A stretch of DNA of 64,000 nucleotides, taken from assembly GCA_951640165.1 (NCBI GenBank), contig OX621241.1:14513001-14577000 (forward strand). Direction: 5' to 3'. The first letter of the stretch is position 1. Every line of letters starts with the position of its first letter. The position numbers were made by a program, and so were the translations under genes. This document shows, one piece after another, positions 52,901 to 59,170 of this stretch. The notes beneath the pieces were generated by a model. It searched no databases, was not told where the DNA came from, and worked only from the letters and a program-made list of their open reading frames with translations. The DNA is from Pseudoips prasinana (taxonomy: Eukaryota; Arthropoda; Insecta; Lepidoptera; Nolidae).

Positions 52901-55185
52901 GAATTTGCACTGGAGCTTACCCACTTTGCTGCACTGTAACATGTCCCGCGCTGATGACTAGTCTCCGTTGAGACCAAAAATGGCTGCAATTCGACCAGGA
53001 TATTATTATTATGAATATACTGTGTACTACAAATCTTAATCTTTTTTTACAGCATACGAGAACAGTTTGCCAAGCAAGGGTGAAGAAAATATGGAGAAAA
53101 ATTTAGACGTCTTTGTCAGCTATCGAAGATCTAACGGGTCGCAATTGGCTAGTTTACTGAAAGTCCATCTCCAACTGCGCGGATTTACTGTTTTCATTGA
53201 TGTTGAACGGTTAGAAGCTGGAAAATTCGATAACAATCTTTTACAGAGCATTCGACAAGCAAAACACTTTTTGTTGGTTCTTACACCTAATGCCCTAGAC
53301 AGGTGTATTAAAGATAATGAGAGAAAAGACTGGGTCCACAGGGTATGTTTGCAACACAATATATAAGAAATAATATAAATATAGGTTCAATTAAATTAGT
53401 AAATGAAATTTCGCGGGTATGCCAAGTTATCCACAGTAAATTAAATAAAAATATTTTTCGTTTTGGTACATTTATTCTAATTTATTATTTATTGATACCT
53501 AGCATTCCTGCGATGATTCGTTCACTGGTTTAATTTATGCCAGTATATTTAACATTTTCCGACATAGTCGCGATGATGGTGTGTGTCCCACCTAGGGTGT
53601 GACGTATCGCGGTACGTCTCCTTCTTTTCAAAATATTGAGGGAGACGACGGCCTCCAAGTCATACGTCAAACCTTCAAAGAGCTTTCGGTAACAGCTCGC
53701 GGTAGCTCAAGGAGTTTTAACATAAATTGTTCATAAAAATAGACTGATAATTTAGATTATAATAATAATTTTTTCAACGGTAATAATTAAATAATCGGGC
53801 CTAGTTTTAGGTCAAAAGTAGAAAGCTTAGTTAAGTAGCTAAGTTGTGTTTCAGTTCACCCAATAAATTAAATTATCTAGGAAAAGAAATAAGTTACAGA
53901 CTACACTAATATATTAATAAAGGACAGGTACCTACTACTAAGACTGAAATAAATGGATTTTATTAATTCGAAATTTACGCTTTCAGGAGATAGTGGCAGC
54001 GTTGCAATCACAGTGCAATATTGTACCAATTATCGATAACTTTGAATGGCCTAAAGCTGAGGAGCTTCCGGAGGATATGCGTGCGGTGTGTCACTTTAAC
54101 GGTGTGAGATGGATTCACGACTATCAAGACGCATGCGTCGATAAACTGGAGAGGTGAATATTATTCATGTATATACTGTAAACACTATGTATTAAAATAC
54201 TCAGCGATGTAAACTCGTCGAGTCGCATTCGAGCACTCGACGAATTAGCATCCCTTGAGAATAGTCCGTTGAGGACTGAAACATGTGTTGGGTATCGTAC
54301 CGGTGCATGTTATTTGGATGTTTATATGACAATATTAATAAATTCCCCTAATTGTCAGTTCCTCCCGCCCGCAAAATATCGCAAGAAGGACACTTCGCAA
54401 GGACGAACTGACAATTAGCGGAATTAAACAACACACATATTAACTTTGTGTCATGAATGTTATGGATTTCCACTAAGTAACACCTGATTCCATTACTTAA
54501 GTATTAGTTTGCAATACAAGAGGACCTTAAGTTGTTCACTAACATTAAGGATTTTTAGAACAGCAGTTTCGAGGGATACGCAAAAATATGTTATTTGTAT
54601 GGGTAATAAAAAGAGGCACGTATTTTGCAGGCTGAATTTGAAAATGGATGGATAGCACGCCACATAGTGTTATTATTTAATATCGAAATAAAAAATGATC
54701 TTTAAACAACTATAACACTGCCGTCTGATCCCAAACTAAGCCGATCCAGTACTATGGCAACCAGACAACTGATATACAAACTTATATATTTCTAAGTACA
54801 TATGTATATATTTATAATATATTTTGGATACATTAACCCCAGACTCAGAACAAATAATCGTGCTCATCACAGAAAGACTAGTTCTGCTTGGTGATCGAAT
54901 CCACGAGCTCTGGTTTAGAAGTCAGGGTCACTAACCACAAGACCATCAGGCCAGTCAAGACAGTAATTGAGAGAGAGAGAGAAAATCTAATGCCATATTA
55001 ATAAATACATGATTGTCTTTTTCAGTTTCATTCGTGGTAAATCAAATCTCGCCAATCGCTTGGACGGACCGCTGAGAGGGCGGAACGACGTGCAAACGCC
55101 AGGGACCGCCACCATTGGTCGAGGACCACCGAATTACCAACGGATGGCCTCTTGCGAAAGCCGAGGGAGCGATAAAGCAGATTGA
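19833..55185 (+). CDS. Sarm1: SARM1/Ect4 NAD+ hydrolase, full gene span (11 coding exons to the main stop)
   Basis: Orthologue of SARM1 (fly Ect4/dSarm, worm TIR-1), a metabolic sensor that cleaves NAD+ when NMN rises and triggers axon degeneration; it also signals to MAPK pathways. The joined exons give 1119 residues. Residues 1-440 are a Ser/Thr/Gln-rich, probably disordered extension absent from the 724-residue human protein. ARM repeats span about 445-775, SAM1 780-848, SAM2 855-914 and TIR about 930-1067. Conserved residues of the allosteric NAD+/NMN pocket (human W103, E149, Q150, R157, H190, K193) appear as W474, E521, Q522, R529, H566 and K569. The catalytic Glu (human E642) is E1012 in VHREIVAAL. 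All eleven exons have GT/AG borders and matching phases. Start and exons 1-2 are the least certain part; microexons in introns 1-2 could be missed. C-terminal variants are described under exons 11 and 12. Confidence 0.93.
24840..25025 (+). mobile_element. CR1-like LINE 3' tail
   Basis: GAGTGTCCATGGGCGGCGGT, CTTACCGTCAGGTGACC and TGCTCTGTTGTCTTGC are in the order of the 3' end of a CR1-type LINE common in Lepidoptera. A second copy is at 35215-35345. It is 5' truncated and non-coding. Confidence 0.6.
25490..25805 (+). mobile_element. SINE family A, copy 2
   Basis: TTGGTCTAATGGTATTGTC (A box region), a degenerate B box, then GTTGGCGATGCTATGCCCCT, GATCCTGTCCGTGATC and CATCCCATAGGATAATAG as in the copies at 680 and 61690. 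Diverged, hence old. Confidence 0.65.
26526..26582 (+). CDS. Sarm1: SARM1 exon 2, residues 27-45
   Basis: The acceptor TTTTTCATTACAG and donor TGG|GTACGT bound 19 codons ([19 protein letters not shown]), phase 0 at both ends. The exon may be skipped without changing frame. It is a Ser/Pro/Lys-rich segment resembling a phosphorylated disordered region. Confidence 0.62.
26810..27010 (+). mobile_element. SINE family B, copy 2
   Basis: A clear tRNA-like head (A box GTGGGTCAGCGGTTAAGAC, B box GGGTTTGATTCCC), then TTATATGTTTGTAAGGAATCC, GCGAGCGTTGCCTTTA and an A-rich end. Body and order match 9640-9850. Confidence 0.7.
27550..27730 (-). repeat. Dispersed repeat family D, copy 3
   Basis: TATTCGGATATATAAGCTAT, ATAATCCGTTCCGTAGTTTT and CAAACTTTCGCATTTATAAT match 13150-13345 in order and orientation. 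Confidence 0.65.
29338..30625 (+). mobile_element. Complete mariner element
   Basis: Inverted repeats of about 28 bp start TTAGGTCTTTACCTATGAAA on the left; the right end differs at the terminal base (ATAGGTC). TA duplications flank both ends (29336-29337, 30626-30627). The element is 1288 bp long with one intact transposase ORF on the plus strand. Near-identical ends and an open frame suggest a recent arrival in SARM1 intron 2, in the same orientation as the gene. Confidence 0.93.
29528..30547 (+). CDS. Mariner transposase, intact
   Basis: 339 residues from the ATG at 29528 (MDTLKIRVI). An upstream in-frame ATG at 29489 is less likely, because MDTLK lies at the usual mariner N-terminus. It has a helix-turn-helix over about residues 1-110 including GRPK (61-64), the mariner signature WVPHEL at 114-119, and the catalytic triad D151 (TCDEKW), D243 (LHDNARPHT) and D278 ([13 protein letters not shown]). 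There are 34 residues between the last two acids, i.e. the DD34D class. The enzyme excises and inserts the element at TA. The frame is undamaged, so it may be catalytically competent; no sign of domestication. Confidence 0.94.
   Translation: MDTLKIRVIMEYEYRRGSNAAQAARNINDVYGANTTNQRTTCYWFARFRSGNFDLKNEPRGRPKTLVDNDELKAVVEADDTQSTAELAAAFDVSVKTILVHLRQIGKVKKLDKWVPHELNDRQREVRVETCLALLNRHTNEGILNRIVTCDEKWILFDNRKRSASWLDPGSAPKQCPKRKLTPRKVMVTVWWSSAGVIHHSFLPNGVSITADVYCEELSTMMEKLAHLQPALVNRSSPLLLHDNARPHTAQQTVSKLQELGLEALRHPPYSPDLAPTDYYFFQNLDNFLAGKKFNTREAVQNAFEEFVASRPADFFKKGINKLPLRWQRCIDCMGDYFD
31649..31802. mobile_element. Small foldback MITE
   Basis: Outer arms TTTATTGTCTCT (31649-31660) and AGAGACAATAAA (31791-31802) enclose a strong inner stem. 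The inner stem is 31715-31737 (TACGAGTAGACTGGGACACC...) paired with 31744-31766, 23 bp with one mismatch and a 6-base loop. No ORF. Confidence 0.75.
33760..33905 (+). repeat. LINE-like 3' tail with TGATT repeat
   Basis: The stretch ends in AAATTGATTTGATTTGATTT, a short tandem 3' tail of the sort left by non-LTR retrotransposons. The body is not recognised. Confidence 0.35.
34560..34885 (+). promoter_or_regulatory. Candidate internal SARM1 promoter with non-coding first exon
   Basis: A CpG-dense island (for example TGCGACCGGCCGGCCGGCAG near 34661) lies deep in intron 2 and is followed at 34885 by the donor ACAAG|GTAAAT. A transcript starting here could splice to exon 3 and use Met56 (43262). 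This is an inference from composition and one donor site; no initiator is certain. Confidence 0.35.
35215..35345 (+). mobile_element. CR1-like LINE 3' tail
   Basis: AAAGGCCGGCAACGCACTTA, CTCCTCTGGTGTTATGAGTG, TCCATGGGCTGCGGTGA, CCATCAGGTGG and an A-rich end: the 3' end of a CR1-type LINE. It is better preserved than the copy at 24840. Confidence 0.7.
37092..37420 (-). pseudogene. C-terminal fragment, shifted frame, acidic tail
   Basis: In another minus-strand frame a protein-like stretch runs [20 protein letters not shown] ... [19 protein letters not shown] and ends in the acidic tail [11 protein letters not shown] before TGA at 37092. It overlaps the end of the upstream frame. The simplest reading is that an internal deletion joined N- and C-terminal parts of a longer protein out of frame. 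Two nearly identical 18-base units (AGCAGCTGTGCAA-GAAT) lie at the join (about 37335-37370). Confidence 0.5.
37318..37822 (-). CDS. Two-exon ORF of the Transib-like element (N-terminal part)
   Basis: Minus strand: exon 1 at 37822-37804 (MDCVHK plus one base) ends at the donor AAGG|GTAAGT. The acceptor CTTTAAACAG at 37548, after a long T-rich tract, opens exon 2 at 37547 in the matching phase ([13 protein letters not shown]...). The 256-base intron and frame continuity argue for a genuine spliced transcript. The product reads 82 residues to a stop at 37318. About 75 residues ([31 protein letters not shown]) look protein-like, after which the frame turns to low-complexity [12 protein letters not shown] do not recognise the domain. 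It may be the N-terminus of the parent transposase, joined out of frame to a C-terminal piece. Confidence 0.55.
39121..39430 (+). repeat. Diverged tandem duplication, ~185-bp units
   Basis: GTAGAGCTTAAATTCATACT occurs at about 39170 and 39351, with similar flanks (AACAAT-ATCACT before; AAAGAAAA-GAAAACT and a TATAAAT-ACT word after). The first unit ends in an imperfect hairpin around 39245-39285. Confidence 0.6.
40145..40370 (-). mobile_element. RTE LINE tail fragment
   Basis: CATCACCATATCAGCCGAAA through GGTCGCCATTCGAGAACC and CCCAGCGACCGTCGGCTCTA is the antisense of the RTE C-terminal coding tail. Truncated at both ends, non-functional. Confidence 0.6.
40685..40850 (+). mobile_element. SINE family C, plus-strand copy
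   Basis: A tRNA-like part (CTGACTGCTAAATCAGAGAT, B box GTGGGTTTGATCCCC) is followed by the family C tail (TTATCAATTGTCTGGTTGCC). It resembles a tRNA, but the upstream half does not form an acceptor stem. Confidence 0.6.
41560..41770 (+). mobile_element. RTE LINE tail fragment, sense orientation
   Basis: The plus-strand frame reads [39 protein letters not shown], then a shifted remnant of the RTE C-terminus (an ARL-IVEIFG-like end). Same family as 1055-1740, opposite strand. Confidence 0.65.
42575..42690 (+). mobile_element. SINE B-like head fragment
   Basis: GTGTGATGCAATGGTTAAGG and a degenerate B box resemble the SINE B head. The body is weakly matched, so this is a low-grade relic. Confidence 0.4.
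43229..43387 (+). CDS. Sarm1: SARM1 exon 3, residues 46-98
   Basis: Acceptor TATTGTTACAG, 53 codons ([20 protein letters not shown]...), donor CAG|GTAACA, phase 0/0. It is a Ser/Gln/Asn-rich disordered segment. Met56 here is a plausible start for transcripts from an internal promoter. Confidence 0.82.
43388..47680 (+). other. SARM1 intron 3 (4.3 kb)
   Basis: AT-rich with no exon or element that I can name; a weak LINE-tail-like stretch lies at 43630-43690. Confidence 0.5.
47681..47874 (+). CDS. Sarm1: SARM1 exon 4, residues 99-163
   Basis: Acceptor TTTTTAATTGCAG, donor ACAG|GTAAGC, ends with two bases of an Arg codon. It encodes [15 protein letters not shown] followed by a heptad-like stretch ([20 protein letters not shown]...), possibly a short coiled coil around residues 115-150. 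Confidence 0.88.
48232..48682 (+). CDS. Sarm1: SARM1 exon 5, residues 163-313
   Basis: Acceptor TACTATTTTCAG, donor CAG|GTACGT. An acidic first half ([20 protein letters not shown]) is followed by a Ser/Arg-rich half ([20 protein letters not shown]). No known fold; probably a disordered regulatory region. Confidence 0.9.
48880..49319 (+). promoter_or_regulatory. Sarm1: Candidate internal SARM1 promoter with alternative first exon
   Basis: A CpG-rich block in intron 5 ends in ATG at 49287 with favourable context TTCAAAATG. It encodes only [11 protein letters not shown] before the donor CCG|GTACGT at 49320. The exon ends in phase 0, as needed for exon 6 or exon 7. Joined to exon 7 it would give about 735 residues, close to the 724 of human SARM1. 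The transcription start is not defined. Confidence 0.48.
49850..50095 (+). CDS. Sarm1: SARM1 exon 6, residues 314-395
   Basis: Acceptor AACAATTTTAG, 82 codons, donor CAG|GTAAAC, phase 0/0. A Ser/Thr-rich linker ([20 protein letters not shown]) without a recognised domain; could be skipped in frame. Confidence 0.88.
50096..50898 (+). other. SARM1 intron 6 (0.8 kb)
   Basis: AT-rich, with a LINE-tail-like stretch near 50720-50790 (TTATTTATTTATTTCTC, GGTCTTGACCTAATGCG) resembling 23210-23290. Nothing else recognised. Confidence 0.4.
50899..52220 (+). CDS. Sarm1: SARM1 exon 7: ARM repeats and start of SAM1, residues 396-836
   Basis: A 1322-base exon, acceptor TTGTTTCAG, donor AAAAG|GTATGC. It carries the whole autoinhibitory ARM solenoid. 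Pocket residues are W474 in RRAWAVP, E521/Q522 in KLLEQ, R529 in TTENR, and H566 and K569 in EHLFKHSE; these match the human residues that bind NAD+ (inhibitory) or NMN (activating). SAM1 starts at [20 protein letters not shown] (residue 780). Confidence 0.96.
52424..52659 (+). CDS. Sarm1: SARM1 exon 8: end of SAM1 and SAM2, residues 836-915
   Basis: Acceptor TTACTTTTACAG, donor [25 protein letters not shown] completes SAM1; [19 protein letters not shown] to [12 protein letters not shown] is SAM2. The tandem SAMs form the octameric ring of SARM1. Confidence 0.95.
52757..53016 (+). mobile_element. SINE family A in SARM1 intron 8
   Basis: B box GGTTCAAATCCTGGG, then CAGCCCGCAGTCCGAAAGTT, GTCCCATCGGATGATGAGAG, CATGTCCCGCGC and GACCAGGATATTATTAT. 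The A-box half is missing (5' truncation). It fills most of the 393-base intron and ends about 37 bases before the TIR exon. Confidence 0.72.
53053..53342 (+). CDS. Sarm1: SARM1 exon 9: N-terminal half of TIR, residues 915-1011
   Basis: Acceptor TTTTTTTACAG, donor [17 protein letters not shown] (933-940), [19 protein letters not shown] and [10 protein letters not shown] are close matches to the human TIR, including the BB loop. The exon stops directly before the catalytic Glu. Confidence 0.96.
53343..53986 (+). other. SARM1 intron 9
   Basis: A GC-richer patch at 53560-53720 looks like a repeat but was not identified. If retained, the frame would add VCLQHNI and stop, giving a TIR without its catalytic Glu. 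Confidence 0.45.
53987..54153 (+). CDS. Sarm1: SARM1 exon 10: catalytic half of TIR, residues 1012-1067
   Basis: Acceptor CGCTTTCAG. The first codon GAG is the catalytic Glu (E1012) in EIVAAL; then [32 protein letters not shown]. The donor GAGAG|GTGAAT leaves two bases of a codon, a phase compatible with both exon 11 and exon 12. Confidence 0.95.
54335..54530 (-). repeat. Dispersed repeat family F with terminal hairpin, copy 2
   Basis: CTAATTGTCAGTTC (about 54349) pairs with GAACTGACAATTAG (about 54404). Between them lies CCTCCCGCCCGCAAAA. Downstream blocks GATTTCCACTAAGTAACACC and TGATTCCATTACTT are the complement of the copy at 14205. Confidence 0.65.
54715..54960 (-). mobile_element. SINE family C, minus-strand copy
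   Basis: CTGATCCCAAACTAAGCCGA, CAACCAGACAACTGATATAC, ATCGAATCCACGAGCTC and AACCACAAGACCATCAGGCC: complete block order in reverse. Lies in SARM1 intron 10. Confidence 0.68.
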
Positions 55186-55220
55186 CTAGAGCCACTCATA
55201 CACACACTGCCGCCTGTTAG
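55026..55220 (+). CDS. Sarm1: SARM1 exon 11: main C-terminus, UGA-CUAG stop and open frame beyond
   Basis: Acceptor TGTCTTTTTCAG. It encodes [19 protein letters not shown] ... SRGSDKAD and stops at TGA (55183-55185), ending the 1119-residue form. The stop is followed by CTAG, the best readthrough context known in animals. The next codons (LEPLIHTLPPV) stay open to the donor GTTAG|GTACGT at 55221. The exon is 195 bases long, a multiple of three. Spliced to exon 12 it keeps the frame, so readthrough, or skipping of this exon, would both add the exon 12 sequence. Confidence 0.88.
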
Positions 55221-55344
55221 GTACGTTACAATTAAAAAAATTGTACTTAGCGAAATCTTAAATTATTTATTGTCTGTGGCACCTTATATGTTTTTATGTT
55301 GAGAGTATTATATTCTCTATGACACCACGCAAAGTTAAGACATA

Positions 55345-55550
55345 TATATCTTCTTCTTCGTAGCGAGTCGATGGCAATCTAAATTGCGTCCGCCCAGAAT
55401 TTGGCCACGAGAATCGCATTATGAGTAGCCTCCATCAGTTCTTTAAGCGTGCAGTTGTAAGGGCACGCGCTATATGATAACAGATGTCCCATTGTCTGTG
55501 GGACTACACCACATTTGCATTCAAGGCTCTCGGAAATCATTGATGTGACA
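55345..55550 (-). mobile_element. Non-LTR reverse transcriptase C-terminal tail fragment
   Basis: Minus-strand translation gives ESLECKCGVVPQTMGHLLSY, CPYNCTLKELMEATHNAI and LVAKFWAD, the C-x-C...H...C tail seen after the RT of many non-LTR elements. Short and with a stop (AI-IAIDS), so dead. Lies in SARM1 intron 11. Confidence 0.6.
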
Positions 55551-56221
55551 TATATATAAAATAAATTAAGCTTAATAAAAAGAAAATGTACTCGGTATTA
55601 GTACTAAAATGAAAGGTCTGAAACTAATTTCGAATTTATTAAAATTGCAATACAAACTTAACTAATCTTAATATTTATTGCATTTTTTTCTAGTTCTTAT
55701 GAGAGGACAATAAGGGACACGTTAGTATCTGTCGACCAATTATTGGACCGGTTCTATGTACCTATGACCTGTTCTTATCTAAAGAGCTGTATTAGAGAGA
55801 TATGTAATAACTTTAAATTAGTTTGGTGGTGCAAAAGACAGAATCGCCAGGATTACCTACATAAAAAAGTATACGACGTAAATATTCAATACAAAAAATC
55901 AGTCACAATATGTTTTTTGTAGCTATGGATGCATGTATGGAAACCACATCTAATTTAAACTTGCTGTTCAATATTGAATTCCTATTAGTTTAACTAAGAA
56001 GTCTTGAAAATCATAATTTTCTAAATTCCCTTACGTTAGTAAGCTTAGCGATGAGGCTGCCTATTGCAATAATAATTTTAACAATATAGATTGAGAATTA
56101 TTCGTTATCAACCGGTTTATGTTAATAAAGGCTATATAACTGTAGACGTAACGTAATTAGGTTATTTCTATATTTTCCCACGATTCCTGCGATTTAAAAA
56201 ATGTATGTTTTATGATTTCAG

Positions 56222-56558
56222 ACCACGAAGAAATCGCCAATCCTCCTTGGAAAAATCTCTATTAGCCTCCTCACAAAGCTGCGAACAATTACCTACTTGT
56301 TGTAATACTGCTAAGAACGCATCCCCAGAAAAATCACTTTATAGTCAAACCGAAAGATTGTACGAAAGTAGTGATAATATAGACTCCAGCGAATTAGAAA
56401 AGTCTTCTCGTAGATGCCGTAGCTACGAAGGCATTTTAGAAGCCGAGGAACAAACGCACACGCCAGTATCCTTACCCACACCTTTAGATGCCGCCACACA
56501 GACAAAGAGAAAGAGAAACTTTATGGACAGATGCGTGAACAAAGTGAGACTGTGCTGA
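56222..56558 (+). CDS. Sarm1: SARM1 exon 12: alternative/readthrough C-terminal extension
   Basis: The acceptor TTTATGATTTCAG opens in a phase that fits both exon 10 and exon 11. Reads RPRRNRQSSLEKSLLASSQS, SLYSQTERLYESSDNIDSSE and SRRCRSYEGILEAEEQTH, then ...VNKVRLC and stop at 56556. About 112 Ser-rich residues with likely phosphosites. Skipping exon 11 gives 1178 residues; UGA readthrough gives about 1243. From about 56500 another frame encodes a convincing coiled coil ending at 56632, so the last ~15 residues of this frame may be wrong (see findings). Confidence 0.68.
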
Positions 56559-57182
56559 AACAATTGGTGAAAAAGATTGTTTATGAATCGAATAGACAAG
56601 CCGACATGCTGCAGAGTGTGTATGAGCAGTGACTGCCTTATTGGACTATAATTACATATTTATGTGAATCTAATTTTAAAGTACAAACATGTGCACAATT
56701 TGTATATATTTTGTGTATGGCTATAATTAAAGTTGCAATGTGTCTGAACACATTATTGGTATTCTAATACAATCGTAATCTCAATGAGTGTTTGTGAAAT
56801 ATTATTTTGCTATGTTAGGTGGGAAGAAATTACTACCCTGCAATGTTTGAAGAGCATCGCACGAGGTGGTAATAATGGAATAAATAAGACAGTTTGCTGT
56901 TGTAGTATTATGGCAGATTGCTTTTATACTTTTCTCTGATTTTGGTAATAATTTATCATCTCTCTATCCCTTCACTCTCTATAGCATGTATGTCCTTATT
57001 TATGTACATTATTTTTGTTTTTAATTAGTATCTTGCCAATGAAGTATTTGTAAAAAGCAATGTAAAACGAAATTATTATTATATTCACATTATTGTGATA
57101 GTTTAGATCTTCTATAATGTACAAAATACATTTATTTTTCTCGAAAATATCGAAATGTTTCTAGTGCCTAATTTATTGTTGC

Positions 57183-57188
57183 AATAAA
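57183..57188 (+). promoter_or_regulatory. Polyadenylation signal AATAAA (proximal)
   Basis: AATAAA within TTGCAATAAAATTG, downstream of the SARM1 terminal exon. Confidence 0.5.
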
Positions 57189-57352
57189 ATTGTTTTCCTG
57201 AAATGAGTATAATATTACTTGGAAATTGTACAAAATTTTACGTTAGTTGTAAGATTTTAATATAGTTAGTCATTTTTATGAGTTAACCATAATATAAACC
57301 ATTGTATTCTGTCAAATCTATTGTATTTATGTACTAGCCTAGCCTAACCACG

Positions 57353-57358
57353 AATAAA
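57353..57358 (+). promoter_or_regulatory. Polyadenylation signal AATAAA (distal)
   Basis: AATAAA within CACGAATAAATGGC, with a T-rich element (CTAACCTTTTTTCATTTTTA) 20-40 bases downstream, as expected of a cleavage site. Confidence 0.5.
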
Positions 57359-57434
57359 TGGCATTATTAAAATGATAACTAACCTTTTTTCATTTTTATT
57401 CCCTCAATTATTTATTATATGAAATATTATACAT

Positions 57435-59170
57435 ACATACATAGACTCACGCCTGTTTGCCAGAGGGACAGCAGAGAAAACGGATTTGCATTTTTAAACT
57501 ACTTTGCACACCTCTTATGTCTCGTTTTTAAATATTGTAATGGAGCTTTGGGAAAGACCGCAATCAAATTATCTTCCTCAAGACCAAAAAGAAGCCTGTG
57601 GCATTTATAGATATTTCTATATTGAAGGCCGAGATCTCTGCAAATAGTGCTTTGACTTAACTTTGACTTCATACACGGAAATCATAATACGATCTTTCAA
57701 AAACGAACTCAGTAGAATAACCTTAGTGAGGTTCATTATTTTCTGGTCACTTTTTAACACTAACCTTGCACTTGGGAAATCCAAAAAAAGGCCAGACAAA
57801 CAGTAGTCCTGAGCGGGAATCGAACCCGGAACACAAAGTGGCGATGCGACTGTCTTAACCGCTACACCAGTCGTCTTATATAAATATTTAAATGAATGTA
57901 TAAAATCCATGTAACACATTCGTGAAAATAGTTAAAATATCAACATTTTATTGCACTTTTAAAACCCATAAGGTCTGTTCGATGCTTTTTCTTTTCCTTT
58001 TAACAAAACATACTTGCCACTAGTTGCAAGACATACTTAAAAGATAACTTGGGAGGCAACTGCGGCAGTCATTATATACAACTTGGGAGGCTTTCTCTGC
58101 TTCGGTAGTCATTAAAGGCGAGCGGGGAAACAAACGGCTCGACAAAAAGAATACAACTAAGTAACCCGCGCAAGAGGACACTTTTGGGTTTCGAACCTCA
58201 GCTCATGGCTTACTGACGCGGACGTGGTCATACAATAGGAGGTCGGTTTTTAAGGATGTATGCGATGACGCGGGCCACCCGTCTAATAGAGTATCAGGGA
58301 AAGTGCAAACTAAAGGTCACGGAAGGCGATGGTGACTGCGGTGCGTACGTGGTATTTCTCGGCCAGCGAGTATCTCTGATACTGTACAGTGACAGGAGAG
58401 TTTCTCTAATTATTTGTTCTATTTACATACTTTAATAAGTTAGTAATTTAGTTATTACTGAATTCTAGAAATTCTAATAAAATTATAGAATGCCAATATG
58501 TGACTGACATTATTGCTGAGATGTGTTCACTGCTGAGAATAGTATTTATCCTTATGGTCACAACAATACTTTTTTCTTATTCAATGCAGAAAAGTCCAAT
58601 ATCTCGAAATTAAGAAATTCAAATATTGCTTAAGTAAAATTCCTCCTTATATACATATTTAAAAAATCTGAAATAATTACAATTGAAAGATGACGACGGT
58701 GACTAAAAGAATTTATAGCTAGCAGAGAATTCCGAACTTCTTCACTTAACTTTGCATTCCAGTTTCAACAGTATGAATAACTTCAAAACTTTCAAGAGAA
58801 TACTTTAAGATTAGTATGGAACCCAACAGTGAGTCCAACTTGCCATCGGCTGGTATAGTTCTATTTCGCCTTTATAATAATATTAATAAATTTGGTGGAG
58901 GAACAGACTCATGCCTGTGGGGTAGACAGAGAAGTCAGGTAGTCACTGGTTAAAATCTTTGCACACCACTTTTGCTCCCTTTGCTCTCATAACATTTTCT
59001 GTATGTACTTCTGGACTTGATTGGAGAAACTTTAATGTGGTAATATAAATATTTACTAATTATTCTTTTAATTAAGTTGTAAGCAAACATAGAAGACCCA
59101 CTTAGCATTCCAAGGATTCGCCGAGTGGAAACATCCATCGCATGGTAGAAGAGGGAGCACTCATCAGCAT
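57435..59170. other. Intergenic repeats between SARM1 and DPH4
   Basis: ATAGACTCACGCCTGT-type blocks with AGACAG recur at 57435-57520 and 58905-58985, and a related block with ATTCGCCGAGTGGAAAC ends near 59170. The GC-rich repeat with GGCGATGGTG and CTCGGCCAGCGAGTAT is at 58310-58385. A short tandem word AACTTGGGAGGC recurs at about 58047 and 58079. No coding exon was found. Confidence 0.5.
57785..57895 (-). mobile_element. SINE family B head, minus strand
   Basis: On the minus strand: GACTGGTGTAGCGGTTAAG, then GTTCCGGGTTCGATTCCCGC, a good A/B-box tRNA-like head as at 26810. The cloverleaf arms do not close, and the anticodon region is not tRNA-like. Confidence 0.6.

Larger units (their letters stand above)
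56559..57375 (+). other. SARM1 3' UTR
   Basis: AT-rich sequence without frames, with AATAAA at about 56878, 57183-57188 and 57353-57358. The last is followed by a T-rich stretch and is the best distal polyadenylation signal. Confidence 0.55.

Noticed and set aside
53560..53720. GC-richer patch in intron 9 considered as an alternative exon
   Set aside because: No phase-compatible splice pair and no protein-like frame; more likely an unidentified repeat.
56460..56520. Programmed ribosomal frameshift as explanation for the two SARM1 C-terminal frames
   Set aside because: No X-XXY-YYZ slippery heptamer is present; a missing base in the assembly or an allele difference is simpler.
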